Origin: Polytrichum commune | Taxonomy: Eukaryota; Streptophyta; Polytrichopsida; Polytrichales; Polytrichaceae | Assembly (NCBI GenBank): GCA_950295325.1 | Contig: OX485809.1 | Span: 13,208,001 to 13,272,000, forward strand | Direction: 5' to 3' | DNA: 64,000 bases | In this document: positions 48,072 to 59,179 of the stretch, one piece after another | Numbering within the stretch: position 1 is the stretch's first letter | Layout: every line of letters begins with the position of its first letter | The notes under the pieces: generated by a model | Databases searched by the model: none | Told to the model about the DNA's origin: nothing | The model's input: only the letters and a program-made list of their open reading frames with translations | Made by a program: the position numbers and the translations under genes

Positions 48072-48129
48072 AACCCAAAAACTTACATAATATTTAATAT
48101 CTATTTACAACTCAAAATAAGGGATTGGT

Positions 48130-48330
48130 GCCGGTTGGTTGGTACAAATTTCCTGCCTTTTACTCACTTGCAGCACCAAGTCACGTCTTACATTTTAGAC
48201 GATCATACGGACTCGACTGGAATCGAACCCGGAACGTCTTAACTCAAACATCCTCCCACAACCAACCGAGGAATCATGACTTGGTGTTCACTCTCATTAC
48301 AAAAACACTGATTATTCTTAAAAGGCATGC
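48130..48330 (-). other. tRNA-like B-box segment, possible SINE
   Basis: On the minus strand GGGTTCGATTCC (about 48220) is a good Pol III B box. Upstream, TCGGTTGGTTGTGGGAGG is a poor A-box candidate at a plausible distance. The T stem does not pair well, so it is not a tRNA gene. The words CACCAAGTCA/TGACTTGGTG flank it in inverted form. Confidence 0.35.
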
Positions 48331-48558
48331 ACCCCCGTGGGCCATGGTCGGCCCATGTTATTTGTTTCTCGGTTACTATAGTGTCCATCCTCGAAAGAGG
48401 AGAGTAGTTTTGTCCCAGCTTCCCCATGTCCTGTGGGCATCGGGTTGTTGGCATTACGAACGGACACTCTATTCACGCCGGCCCCTGAAAGGGACCGGAG
48501 TTTCTATCTATCTATCATAGTATAAGGAAGTTTGACGTGAGGATAAATGTGATGGTAC

Positions 48559-48763
48559 CTAAATATGATATTTAGTGTCACTTACTTTTTGGAATTATGT
48601 AATACCATAACTATGTATTGTATATCACATATTTTACCAACAAATATGAAATTGGTAGTTTGGACATTAAAGGACATTAACAACTTTACTTGGTAAAAAG
48701 TGCATCGATAGTAAAAAGGTATAGCATTGTGTACATCCAAATAGTAGGTGACACTAAATATAG
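48559..48763 (+). mobile_element. MITE, TTTAGTGTCAC family, copy 1
   Basis: About 205 bp with near 50-bp terminal inverted repeats (ATTTAGTGTCACTTAC at the left against GTAGGTGACACTAAAT at the right). The family core GTAAAAAGGTATAGC is present. No ORF. Confidence 0.8.
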
Positions 48764-49174
48764 TTACTATTGGTTGATGCAAGTACGGTGAAGTAATGGT
48801 GGTTGGACCGGTAGCACAATCCTTTCAAAGGTGAACAATGTCGGAAGGATAATGCATAGAGTAAGCAACATGAGCTACTCATATTATAGGTTTAAGTCAT
48901 AATACCGGTAAATTAACATATTACCGGATACCAATAAGCGAAGTCCGACCGGAAAAGTCAAGAGTGAATTAGTCACTTAGTCTATTCCCTAATTTGATAA
49001 GTATACAGTCAAACAAGGCACTTAAAGATGATGTCAAAACTATTGGTCAAGGTAAGGCAAATTACATCATCTACCAAAGAGGGCAACATAACTAGTAAAC
49101 GGGGAGAGCTTGGTGGTTCCAATCATGTAAGGGTCCCAATAGAGAGTCTTACTTGCGGACATATACAACAACAG

Positions 49175-49398
49175 TACACTAAACATAAAATTTAGTGTGG
49201 CTTACTATTTGGAATTACACAATGCTACATCTATTTACTGTACATCTCATATTTTGTCAACAAATGTTAAGTTGGTAGTTTGGACATTATATAGAACATT
49301 GACTACTTTACTTGGTAAAAAAAACATTTCAATAGTAAAAAGGTATAGCACCGTGTAAATCCAAGTAGCAAGACACACTAAATATTATATTTGGTGTA
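49175..49398 (+). mobile_element. MITE, TTTAGTGTCAC family, copy 2
   Basis: About 224 bp, same family as 48559-48763 (ATTTAGTGTGGCTTACTATT at the left, CACACTAAATATTATATT at the right, shared core GGTAGTTTGGACATTA). No ORF. Confidence 0.8.
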
Positions 49399-49419
49399 GT
49401 AATAACCGGTAACATGACA

Positions 49420-51985
49420 TAACCGGTAGAGGTAGTAGCAGTCACAAGTTGCGGTAATATGTCAAAATTGGTAGTTGATATCTTATGTATTGAAAAACAT
49501 AAACTACAAGGTACCGATTATGATACTAATTTATTTAGGACATGGCCTCCATTTGTTCATGGTTAAGAGAAACCCCCCTTGGATATTCTCCAATGGACCC
49601 TACTAGAGGTGTAGGTAAAGGAGGAATGGCCACATTCATGCATGCAATTGGAGAGGCTTAGTGATAGACTTTGGCTATTGTGCAAACAATACATCCATTT
49701 GAATTAGATTGACAAACATTCCATGTGGGGATCTTGGTTTCACGTGCGTTGATGCCTCTAACAGGCCGAGCGGAAAAAATGGAGCTTTGGGATGAACTCA
49801 ATGTTGACGTACCTATGGATCGTCAATAAATTGTGGTTGGCAATCTCAACATGTTGGAGATGAGGCAAGACAAAACCTCACTTAGTGCAAAATTGATGAG
49901 TAGACAAGAACCATTGTTGTGGGGAAAAACTCAAGGGCTCCTTGCAAGTCTCCGATTTTGATGCTAGCGATGGTCTTAAATGCCCGTGGTATGACCTACA
50001 AGATGATGGGATGCGTGTTCTTGCTTGGCATGACTGAAACACTAAGCCAAAAAAGAACCGCAACCAAAATCGGGCTATGATTGTTTTGACCAGCTTCATT
50101 TGTAGTCGCAAGATGACTACAAATTTGTCTTTTTGGTTTAACAACTAAAATTTTAGGAATTTGGAGACGTGTGATATACTATTGGAAACGTCTTGAAAAT
50201 ACATGTCCGAAGTATATTACACACCCCAAAATTCTAAAATTTCAATCTACTAGTGTATACCTTTCCATAGCATGGAACCTCACCAAACTAACACATCAAG
50301 GAACACACCGTTGATGATGATGATGATGTAACATCAAACCGCCATCTTATCAAATCAAGTTGAGTACCCTTTTTCGACGTGGAGCAAAGTGGAAAGCCAA
50401 CACCGTCTACCTTTTGACACTAAAAACAAGATGCAACACATTTAGAAGTCCGAACCATGTGGAGAACCATTTTTTCCTCAAAGTCGAGACGTGTCACAAA
50501 TTGATATGAACGTTTCTCGGAAAACAAAGCTACGGAATTCCACCAAGTGGAGGTCTCCAAACATGGCACGTTCGCCTCGGCCCAACCCCGCCTTGAAATC
50601 TACCTTAACTTACCAACGGTACAAAATGAAGTGAAAGATTCTTGAGGAAAGTCGAGACCCACAAAGCCCAAGGAAGGAGAATTCGATCGAAGATTGAGTG
50701 GATTCCAATTTGTGATCACCTCACCATTTTGTTTTATTGTAGTTTGGGCCTCAACATCATAAATCCACTTAGTTACTTGATCATTCACCTTAAAACAAAG
50801 GATAGGATGCGAGGCTCTTTAGAGAAGGTCTATACGGACTACTTTTTCAACTTATATGCAATAAATTCCCACATCGTATATATTGGGAATCTTTCCTCCA
50901 AGATCTCCTACAACAAATATCTAAGGCACTCTAATATGGTGTGTATGACATCTTCGACAAAACACTCTTTGTCGAGGATCTTACCTCCGCTTTAAAGGAT
51001 ATGATGGATATCGCTCTAAAAGGATATGATGTCGTATGATTCAAATATGAACTTTGAAAGTGAGGGAAGTTTTGAGGCAATTTGCAAGAAGCCCCATGGA
51101 GTTGTAGAAGGAATTCTTCATGTAGTGAAGTTCCGTTCATTTGTGACATAGTGTTCATCCTCCATTATAGGTGACCTTCAAGTCAATTTCATGTAACAAA
51201 CTCTAGGACCATAAATATGACCTTCACTTTCGAATTTTATGTTGGATCAATATTTTGATTGGCCTTTTTCTTAGTTACATTGTTTATTTTTTAAAAGTTT
51301 TGCCTATTTATCATTTCCACTTGCCTGAGAGGCTATACTTCAACATTGGAAGACATCGTTAACATCTCAAACACAAGATTTGGGGTATTTTAGGTCTCCC
51401 GGTTGCCCTGCCTCTCACTATTTTTTTGAAACTATGTCATAGAATTACTTACGTTGTGTAAAAAAACATCCACTATGTTTAAACAACATGTTTTTGCACA
51501 ACATATGGTAGTGAGCTCCGCTTTCAAGGTCATGAGACAACTCACAAGTCATCTCTATTCCCTCCGTGTGGTCCTACCTATAATGACCTACACGACGTTG
51601 TGGACTTGCACCCTATATGTCCTCCATTAGTTAAGTCAGCCAATCGCTTCAAGTAGTCTAATTAAGGCAATTTCTTAGATTTTTGACTTTTTGCTTGAGA
51701 CCTAGCTTGAGGGATGCAATAAGCAACAAGGCAACATGTACCACCCCTTTGGGGCAACTTTGCATTGATGTTGTGTCTAGATCAAGGTACGTGTGGTCTG
51801 TTCATGGGAGAGGGACCCAACTCTTGATTGATTTTTGTGTGGTACCCTCCCACATCTATGTGTGGACTTCCAAGTCTCATTTTGTGTTGCGTCTAGGTGC
51901 AATTCAAAAGTCGTGGTTGTATCATGGTGGCGAGGTTGTTAATGACCAAGGAGACCATTATTTGTAACGTGATCTATAGACCCTA
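49420..51985. other. intergenic DNA, no gene recognised
   Basis: Frames of 62-117 codons (for example 50642-50995 plus and 50144-49878 minus) have no motif that I recognise. GC is slightly raised at 50.2-51.1 kb, which may reflect an old element. No repeat ends could be defined. Confidence 0.4.
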
Positions 51986-51994
51986 CTATTTTGG

Positions 51995-52196
51995 ATTGTC
52001 TATAAACTATGTTGCAGTCCCTTAAATATAGTCCACTTTCACTTTACACTACACTCGAGGCCCCATCAATTACAAAATTCGATTCCTATTTCCCACGGCA
52101 CAACCTTTGGATGTTTTTCAAGGGCCCTTAGATTTTCATGGTCACAACTCATGGTCTATTTGTAAAGTGACCCTTAACCAACCCTCAATATCCCCC
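51995..52196 (+). repeat. partial copy of the GGGCCAC MITE family
   Basis: The words CACTACACTCGAGGCCCC and GGGCCCTTAGATTTTCATGG, ending AAGTGACCCTTAA, match the right half of the MITE at 54097-54588. The left end is missing. Confidence 0.55.
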
Positions 52197-52599
52197 CCCA
52201 TCCCCCTGCCAAATTTCACCTAAGGTAGATGGATCTTAAACAATTACTTTTCTTCTTCTTCCAACTAGCCCACTTCTCCTAAGATACAAAACACACAATT
52301 AGTATGAAATGGTTTGCAAATCCAAATCAAGATCATAGCCACTTTCCTTATAATTATCAAAGCTAATATGAACAACTTATTCATCATCAAAGTGGAGATC
52401 CTCATGCTTATCAAAGTGGTCATAGAGACTCCCCCCCCCCAAAAAAAGTTACGTTGATCCAAATTGAGCTTAGAACAACTATCTCAATGTGAGCATGCAT
52501 GCAGTCCTCCAATCTCTTTAAGACACATGTATTTTTAATATTTGTTGTTGGAGACACACCATATACTGATCAAATACACATGTGTCCGATTAAGATAAG

Positions 52600-53190
52600 T
52601 AACCGAATTAGACACGCCTCTCTTTCTCTCTTTCTCTTTCGCTCTCGGTACTTGGAAGTACTATAGAATACGGAGGCCGACCTCCCTCCCTCCTTCCTTA
52701 ACTTACGTACACACTCACTTACTTACAACATAATGAGAATGATGACGAGGTGTGTGTGTGTGTGTTGGCAGCGCCAACTTGCATCATAAAACAAGCCCGG
52801 GTACTCCTCCAGGCCCACAGCAGGCGACTCATTACCTGGCACCCCAGTAAGGACAGGTGTGGGGGACGAGGGTGGGTTGCCTACCTGTCCCGAGCGAGGC
52901 TTCAGGCTCCTAAGGACGTGCCATGCCCACACTTCCATTCCGTCACTAATCCAATCACCTTGGCTACGATGATGCATTCGCCCACCACTTTCTTTCATGA
53001 CTTTACAAACCGATTTAGCAATAGGGTCTACCAATTTCATTGGACTCGTGAACCAAGTTCACAACCGATTTTGTATTTGATCTTTCAACCGATCTATGTA
53101 TTTATGTTGCGAACTACTTCGTGATTTGGTGTTTGTATTCATAACTTGACAAAATCAAGTTCACGGATTGTGTAAAGTGCATTTCGTAAA
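52600..53190. other. microsatellites and GC-rich patch, no gene
   Basis: CT-rich tracts at 52617-52645 and a (GT)n at 52751-52763 precede a GC-rich patch (52790-52925) that has open frames on both strands but no known motif. Confidence 0.45.
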
Positions 53191-53200
53191 GAACGGTACA

Positions 53201-54041
53201 TCATGTGTGAGATTCTCCTGGTCGTTCCTTGTGACTAACTCGATTGAAATTTCTATTGGCTTCTGTTATCCAACCTTGGACCTTGTTTGTAGTGATTGTT
53301 GCTCGTTCATCGTCGTTAATGTGGCCTAATAATGTTCGATGGTTTTGGGGATCGTTTCGTCGGACAATGGGTTTGATGTGTCCGAATACCCATTTTGCAG
53401 CATTGAGGAACGGACTGTATGATGACAAACGGAAGTAGATGTGTCCAATGTCTTCAAAAGCTGGTTGTATTTCACGAGATTTGTGAAATGGGACGTTGTC
53501 CATGAGAGTGAACCTTTGTCTATCAAGGCTTAGGAATGACCTGGGTCTGAATGAATTCTAAAAATTTGTTTGTATTGTAGGCATCGAGTGCGACATCTTG
53601 TGCAATCATGGCTCCTTCATGACCAACTGCAAACCACCAAAGATAAAATTTGACCCCTTTGAGTTGGACGAATTCGTTGGCATCTTTGTCCTCGACGACC
53701 TCTTCCAAATTGACGAGTGGAAAAAATAAAGTGAAACCAACCTCATCCATGTGTACAACCTCAACCATATTGCCCCCGAGCTCTATAAACTTTTGACACC
53801 ACTCTATGCGCTCGCTAAGCCATTCTTCATTGTTATAATCAGTTGGTTCACAACACATCAACTTGAGGGTAAATCCAACTTGACTTCGAATGGCTTTTGG
53901 GACACAATTGATAGATACATGGCATGGGAATTGAAAGTCTTCATTCAACCGACCATGGAGAGATTCCACGGCGATGAAAGTAGCAAAACATGTGAAGAAA
54001 ATATCAGAACTTGTAAAGAATATGCATACAAACTTTGTCAA
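53201..54041 (-). pseudogene. decayed DDE_3 (IS630/Tc1-mariner-like) transposase
   Basis: Minus-strand frames 54041-53523 and 53503-53201 are parts of one protein separated by a frameshift near 53.52 kb. Motif order: VVHMDEVGFTLFF (first Asp), MDNVPFHKS (second Asp), SSYSPFLNAAKWVFGHIK (third block). In family members the third block reads SPxLNPIEWVF with a catalytic Glu/Asp; here Ala-Ala-Lys stands where Pro-Ile-Glu is expected. So the catalytic acid is gone as well as the frame. The N-terminal DNA-binding part, expected right of 54041, is replaced by a MITE starting at 54097. Confidence 0.8.
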
Positions 54042-54096
54042 TCTTCATGCATTACAAAGAGTACATTTTCCAAAGGTACACACACAAAGTTACTTA

Positions 54097-54588
54097 GGGC
54101 CACTTCACACACGAGACTGCGGGCCCATGACTATCGCACTTCAAGCACTCTCATTGGTGGTAAAGGCGGAGCCGGTCCAAGTTCGCTTCACACTTACGCT
54201 TGAGGGACCAATGGAGTACGTGAATGCAAAATGTCTCCATGAATTCTTACATGACATTAAATGGATCACATTTCATGACCACTTGGACTACTTTCAAGAA
54301 CCACCTCTTGGAGGGGAGACCTACCACAAAACCGGGAGACCAAGACACTCTGAAATCTCACAACCCGTTGATTTATTGTATTTCATCGTACGCGAGGACC
54401 TTACATGAATGGAAATTCATTAAAATAGCATATGGTTGAGGACCCGGTCACATATGACATCACACTACACTCGGGGCCCGTGACCACACTGCATGATCTG
54501 AAAGTGCCTTGGGACGGCATTTGGACATTTTCTTTTGGGCCCTCAGAATTTCATGGTCACGGCTCTTGGCTCGTGTGTGAAGTGGCCC
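54097..54588. mobile_element. PIF/Harbinger-type MITE with TTA duplications
   Basis: Terminal inverted repeats GGGCCACTTCACACACGAG (left) and CTCGTGTGTGAAGTGGCCC (right) are perfect over 19 bp. They are flanked directly by TTA on both sides (54094-54096 and 54589-54591). The 492-bp interior has no transposase. A 3-bp TTA/TAA duplication is the hallmark of PIF/Harbinger elements. Confidence 0.88.
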
Positions 54589-54591
54589 TTA

Positions 54592-55230
54592 ATTATGCAG
54601 GAAACGAACGAAACAAACAAAGCGCCCCAGACTGGACAGAGAAAGAAAGGGAGAGAGAGAGGGAGAGGGAGAGGGAGAGAGGGAGAGAGGGAGAGAGGGG
54701 GAGAGAAGGCAGAGAAAGGGGAGCGAAAGAGCAATAATAGCTCTGCCGCACTCCTTGTAAAGCTTCTTCTTCGCGCTTGACTCGGGCCGCTTCGCTTTCT
54801 CTCTTAAGTTATTATCTCGCAACCAGGGGCCTGCAGGCAAACCGGCGGATGCAAGAACTTACAACGCTTTGTTCTTGTGTGGATTATTTTTGGTTTGGCT
54901 GTGACGAAGGCTGACGAGGAGAAGATTGAGCAGGGGTTAGGTTTTTGACAAGGCAAGTATGGGATCACCAATATGAGTGTGGGACGGGATAAGGAAGGAA
55001 GGAACGGGCGGGGCGTGGTGTAGTGTGGTGTAGTGTGGTATGTTTGGTGTGGTGTGTATGTGTGGATGCTTAGGGTTGGTTACGGTGTGTGGAAGAAAAG
55101 GAGTTCATGTCGGATCAGTTTATTAGGTTTGTGCATTCCGAGTTGCGGAGCGTGGAGGTACTACCGTTGTGCTGTTGTTGTTGTCTGCGGAAACGGAAGC
55201 GGGAACGGGAACGGGATTTTGAGGAGGGAG
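54592..55230 (+). promoter_or_regulatory. upstream region of the ABHD17-like gene with (GA)n tract
   Basis: A purine-only GA/GAGG tract runs from about 54639 to 54712, followed by moderately GC-rich sequence and GTGTGGT repeats (55015-55060). Long GA tracts are common in plant core promoters and 5' leaders. No TATA box was chosen. An upstream in-frame extension of the ORF to 55033 is probably leader sequence. Confidence 0.45.
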
Positions 55231-55563
55231 ATGGGAGGTGTGACCTCCTCAGTGGCAGCTAGGTTTGCGTTTTTCCCGCCAACGCCACCGTCGTACCAGG
55301 TGTTCACAGATGAGGTGACCGGGAAGTTACGCATGACGGATGTGGCCCCTCGCAACAACGTGGACGTGTTGAAGTTAGCGACGAAACGAGGCAACGATAT
55401 TATAGCTCTTTATGTAAGGCATCCATCAGCTTCTTTGACGCTACTGTATTCGCATGGAAATGCAGCGGACCTTGGCCAAATGCACGAGCTCTTCGTGGAG
55501 CTTAGCGTCCACTTGCGGATCAATATCCTCGGGTACGTAAGTAGGAGGTTCATTTTTGCTATC

Positions 55564-55600
<37 letters not shown>

Positions 55601-58600
55601 TTCTCTTCCCCCCCCCCTTCTTTCTCTCCCATTCTCTCAAGAACGAAAGAGCACCTAAGAGGAAGCATCAGAAGTTTGAGTCACTATGAAAAGAAATAAT
55701 TGTAGGAAAATGGACTATATCCGCACTACCATTCGATTGTCCAACGCAGTGCAACCAACGAACGATATTCCTTTGATGTTAGTAGCGTTATTTATCTTCT
55801 GTAGGAAGTTCCTACAATTATTAACCTGTGTAGTTTGAACTTGAATACAAGTAGTCTTCAAAATTTATCATGATACGATTGTTCAGCAAGACTTGCTATA
55901 CAACTTCTGATGATGCGATAGTTATTTCGTTTAAGTCGGAGCGCTTCATGTCTCGTTAGAGAGGATGACGCTCATAATGAGATGACAGCCGGCAGGAAGG
56001 ATCGTCAAGGGAACAGTGGACTGCCGACATCTTTGATAAAAAAACTCTTTACTATAGCGTTTATACGTTCTTCGTAGGAAAATGCTAAATGATATGAACA
56101 ACCGGCGTCCATGAGGCATTTGTTTTTCCCTCCGTACACATTTTATCAAGGTCTCTTTGCTCAAAAAGTGCTTCAAAAGAAGAATGTGTACATGTCACCG
56201 GAATGGCAGGTCATATTCATGGAGCACCTAAGCACCGACATTTTGATGCGATAATAATTATCTCTTTTGTTGCTCTTGAACGAATGGTTTGGCAGCAAAG
56301 TATTGCTCTACGTTGACTTGTGCCGAGTCCTTGTGACAATTATGGAGGTTTAGAAAGTCACGGTGGCACTAGCAGATAGACATATTTCGGAAGTTGTAGT
56401 GTTCCAACACTAAGTTATGAAACAGCGAGAAGAGAAGCCAATGCCGTCATTCTAACTCTGTCTTGACCACTCAAAAGTAGGTCAACTGAACTCTTAGTGA
56501 AGTGGATCGGAGCACGGCATTGTGGGGTGCTGTCTCTTTAGAGTTCTCATACATGATGGGTAATTTGTTATAGTGCTTTGTGGCTGCACAGGGCTGTGTA
56601 TCATTAGTTCTGCGGTCTCAGAACTGCAAGTAAATTACTGTCTATTCGTTTGCTAGCCTTTTGAGTTATTTATAATCTTAAGCATGGCAACTGTTTTGTT
56701 TTTTCCTCTGATATAGGAATCAAAGCACTGGTTCTAGAAGTGATTGCTCATCGTGGACTTGTGTGCAATGGCATGACAAGGACTAGGTTAGCATTCAGTA
56801 AAATTTGCAATAGTCCGGGTGATACATAGACTGATGTTTCTATTATAGATGTTTTATTGATCAACATCCTTGTTACGAATTTATAGCTCATAGAACTGGT
56901 TATAAAATCTTGACATTTAATGAATGGGGAAGGAGAATGTCTGAACATCCAAAGTCAAGTTTGGCCAATTAAGAATGTGACTTCCGATTGTGAGTGAATT
57001 CTGTACTTCATCCATTATGAATCCTAGTGGCAGTGACTTCATTAGAAGTCTTGAGTTAGAAGGCACATTGTATTATTTCTTGGATGAGTAAATTGGCTTC
57101 ACTGTAAGAGGGACAGGGGGACAGACTACAAAAGCTTTAAGACTTGGGAAGTTCAAAACTATCAAGTTTCCTTTCAGGTCCACTACAGCGCTTAGAGTAT
57201 AACAATGTTTTGTTGTAGCTAATAACTGATTTGGAGTTCTTGTTTCCATAGAAGTATGAAACACATGGCAGGTTTTCTCCTGGTTGCGGTGTGTTGGAAT
57301 TTCTCCTTTTGGAACTGAACTATATGCCTTCTGTTGATCTGTAAGCCAAATGAGATGTATTCTAAAAGCCAGGTGGAATGGGTTTTGCAGGTATGACTAT
57401 TCAGGATATGGTGCATCTACTGGAAAGGTTAGTCAGTTATGTGTTTTGTGATCCTTCTTGTCATTGAAAGAAATGTTCCCAAGATACCCTTCTGAAAATG
57501 TGCAACATTTATTTGGTTTCACTCGCTGTACTTGTTATTAATATCAACCCTTATCACAGTATAGAGATAGTAGAGCAGGAATTTTTATTATTTTCTTTTA
57601 AATTGTAAATTCAATTGTTTGTTTAGATAGGGATATATTTGTTCATGAGTAGAAGCTGCATTTAACAGAATGACAGCTTTTGATTTTTAGGATGGCATTG
57701 TTGTGCATATATTTCCTTGAGATTTGTGCAAGAGCTTTTTGAAAATCCAGATTATTCCGCCAGTTCTTTAGTTTCTGCAACCTGTTGTTGCATGTCACCA
57801 GCCAAGTGAACCAAACACCTACGCAGACATAGAAGCAGCATACAAGTGTCTGGAGGAGAAGTATCATGTTAGGCAAGAAGACGTTGTACTTTATGGGCAA
57901 TCTGTTGGTAGTGGCCCCACTGTGGATTTGGCAACTACATTACCCAATCTCCGAGGAGTTGTGCTACATAGCCCTATTCTCTCCGGTTTGCGGGTGATGT
58001 ACCCAGTAAAGCGAACTTATTGGTTCGACATATACAAGGTATGATGACTTCTTAGTATGTTCTAAGATAAGCATGTAAGGAAGTTGGAGTATGGCCTTCA
58101 AGGTTGCTGCCTATATCAGATTCTGTTAACTTCAAATTTACTCAATATAGTGGTGGTTTGACAATGTGGTGGTCCCCAACCTTATTAATCAAGTCATAAA
58201 CAAAGTCTAACCTCTGCCACCAGAGATGAAAGAGATGTTTACTACAACAACTTCTTGCTGAATAATTTCTTCCTGAATTTTGTTGAAGTGTCCTGACAAT
58301 TTCTTGATGTGGAATTTGCAGAACATTGACAAGATTGGTCGAGTCTCCTGCCCTGTACTTGTGATGCATGTAAGCCATTGGAATTTGCTCCTATGATTGA
58401 TTGTTCTTCAAGCTAGATAATTTAGTATAATTACAATAATTGGGAAATTAAAATATACATTTCTTGCTTCTGATTTTCCTCCTAAAGTCTCATGCATCCT
58501 CGTGGGTTCCAATTGTACAGGCATATCACATTGATATATTAATATATGATGGGATGTTTCATTATTTGAATGCGTTGTCTTTCTGGTCTTGCTTGTTGGG

Positions 58601-59179
58601 TGTTGCCATATGAACTGATACAAGCCTCTTTGTATGTACTGTCACCTATTGGTCATGACAAAGCATCATGGGTGTTTCCTTAGGATACTACTTTCCGAGC
58701 CTTTTGAAGATATGGGAATGAAGTGGCTCACAAGTTTCTCATAACTTTGACAGGATTAAACGCTTGGGCTTATCCATACCTTTATAAATAATGTGATTGA
58801 AAAGGCTATGTTGTAATCTACATGGATGCGTTCAAGTTGCTGAAGGTTCTAATCCAATATAGTCATTTGGTGGTTATATTGAATTTTATAGTTGTCAACC
58901 ACTCTGTTTCTATCCTAGTGTGTTTCTGGGGTGCTCAATAGCAATTGATTGACGTTGTGTACTTTGGCTGTGCAGGGCACGCAAGATGAAGTTGTAGATT
59001 GCTCACATGGCAAGCAATTACATGAGTTGTCTAAAGAAAAGTATGAGCCTTTGTGGCTGAAGGGTGCGGGTCATTGTAACTTGGAATTGTACCCTGAATA
59101 TATCAAACACCTCCGCAAGTTTCTTCAAACATTAGAGCGATCTCCAGATGCGACCAGAAACAGCTCACAGTCACAATAG
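55231..59179 (+). CDS. ABHD17-type alpha/beta hydrolase, complete
   Basis: Exons 55231-55532, 57391-57427, 57802-58038, 58322-58369, 58976-59179; all GT-AG, total 275 aa. Serine hydrolase of the ABHD17/BEM46 group; animal ABHD17 removes palmitate from membrane proteins, and the plant role is inferred by homology only. Conserved blocks: [26 protein letters not shown] (oxyanion region), [13 protein letters not shown] (tiny exon 2 joins it), nucleophile elbow YGQSVGSG (Ser ~147), [19 protein letters not shown], acid in GTQDEVVD (Asp ~212), GAGHCNLE (His ~241). ATG 55231 is chosen because the resulting MGGVTSS start is the one typical of the plant family and fits an N-myristoylation site, favouring membrane attachment. 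Intron 1 carries a (TC)n run at 55567-55596. Confidence 0.93.

Larger units (their letters stand above)
41912..48085 (+). mobile_element. dual-endonuclease non-LTR retrotransposon (Dualen/RandI-like), 5'-truncated
   Basis: An A/C-rich element of about 6.2 kb encodes, in order, AP-type endonuclease, reverse transcriptase, a long linker, RNase H, a CCHC zinc knuckle and a PD-(D/E)XK-type restriction-like endonuclease. The left boundary is abrupt: homology starts within the endonuclease at 41914 with a stop just upstream, as expected of 5' truncation during target-primed reverse transcription. The plus-strand coding is split by stops and frameshifts (frame changes near 43.03, 45.25 and 47.17 kb), so it is dead. 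Several in-frame stops sit where Trp is expected (see findings). The 3' untranslated part after 48071 is AT-rich; no clear poly-A tail or target-site duplication was found. Confidence 0.85.

Noticed and set aside
48150-48300. Candidate tRNA on the minus strand because of a good B box
   Set aside because: T stem does not pair and the acceptor ends do not match; listed as a tRNA-like fragment only.
54432-54840. Arg-Glu repeat ORFs
   Set aside because: Arise from the (GA)n purine tract upstream of the ABHD17-like gene.
55033-55230. N-terminal extension of the ABHD17-like protein
   Set aside because: The family starts at MGGVTSS; the upstream frame is Gly/Arg/Trp-rich with no conservation pattern and is probably 5' leader.
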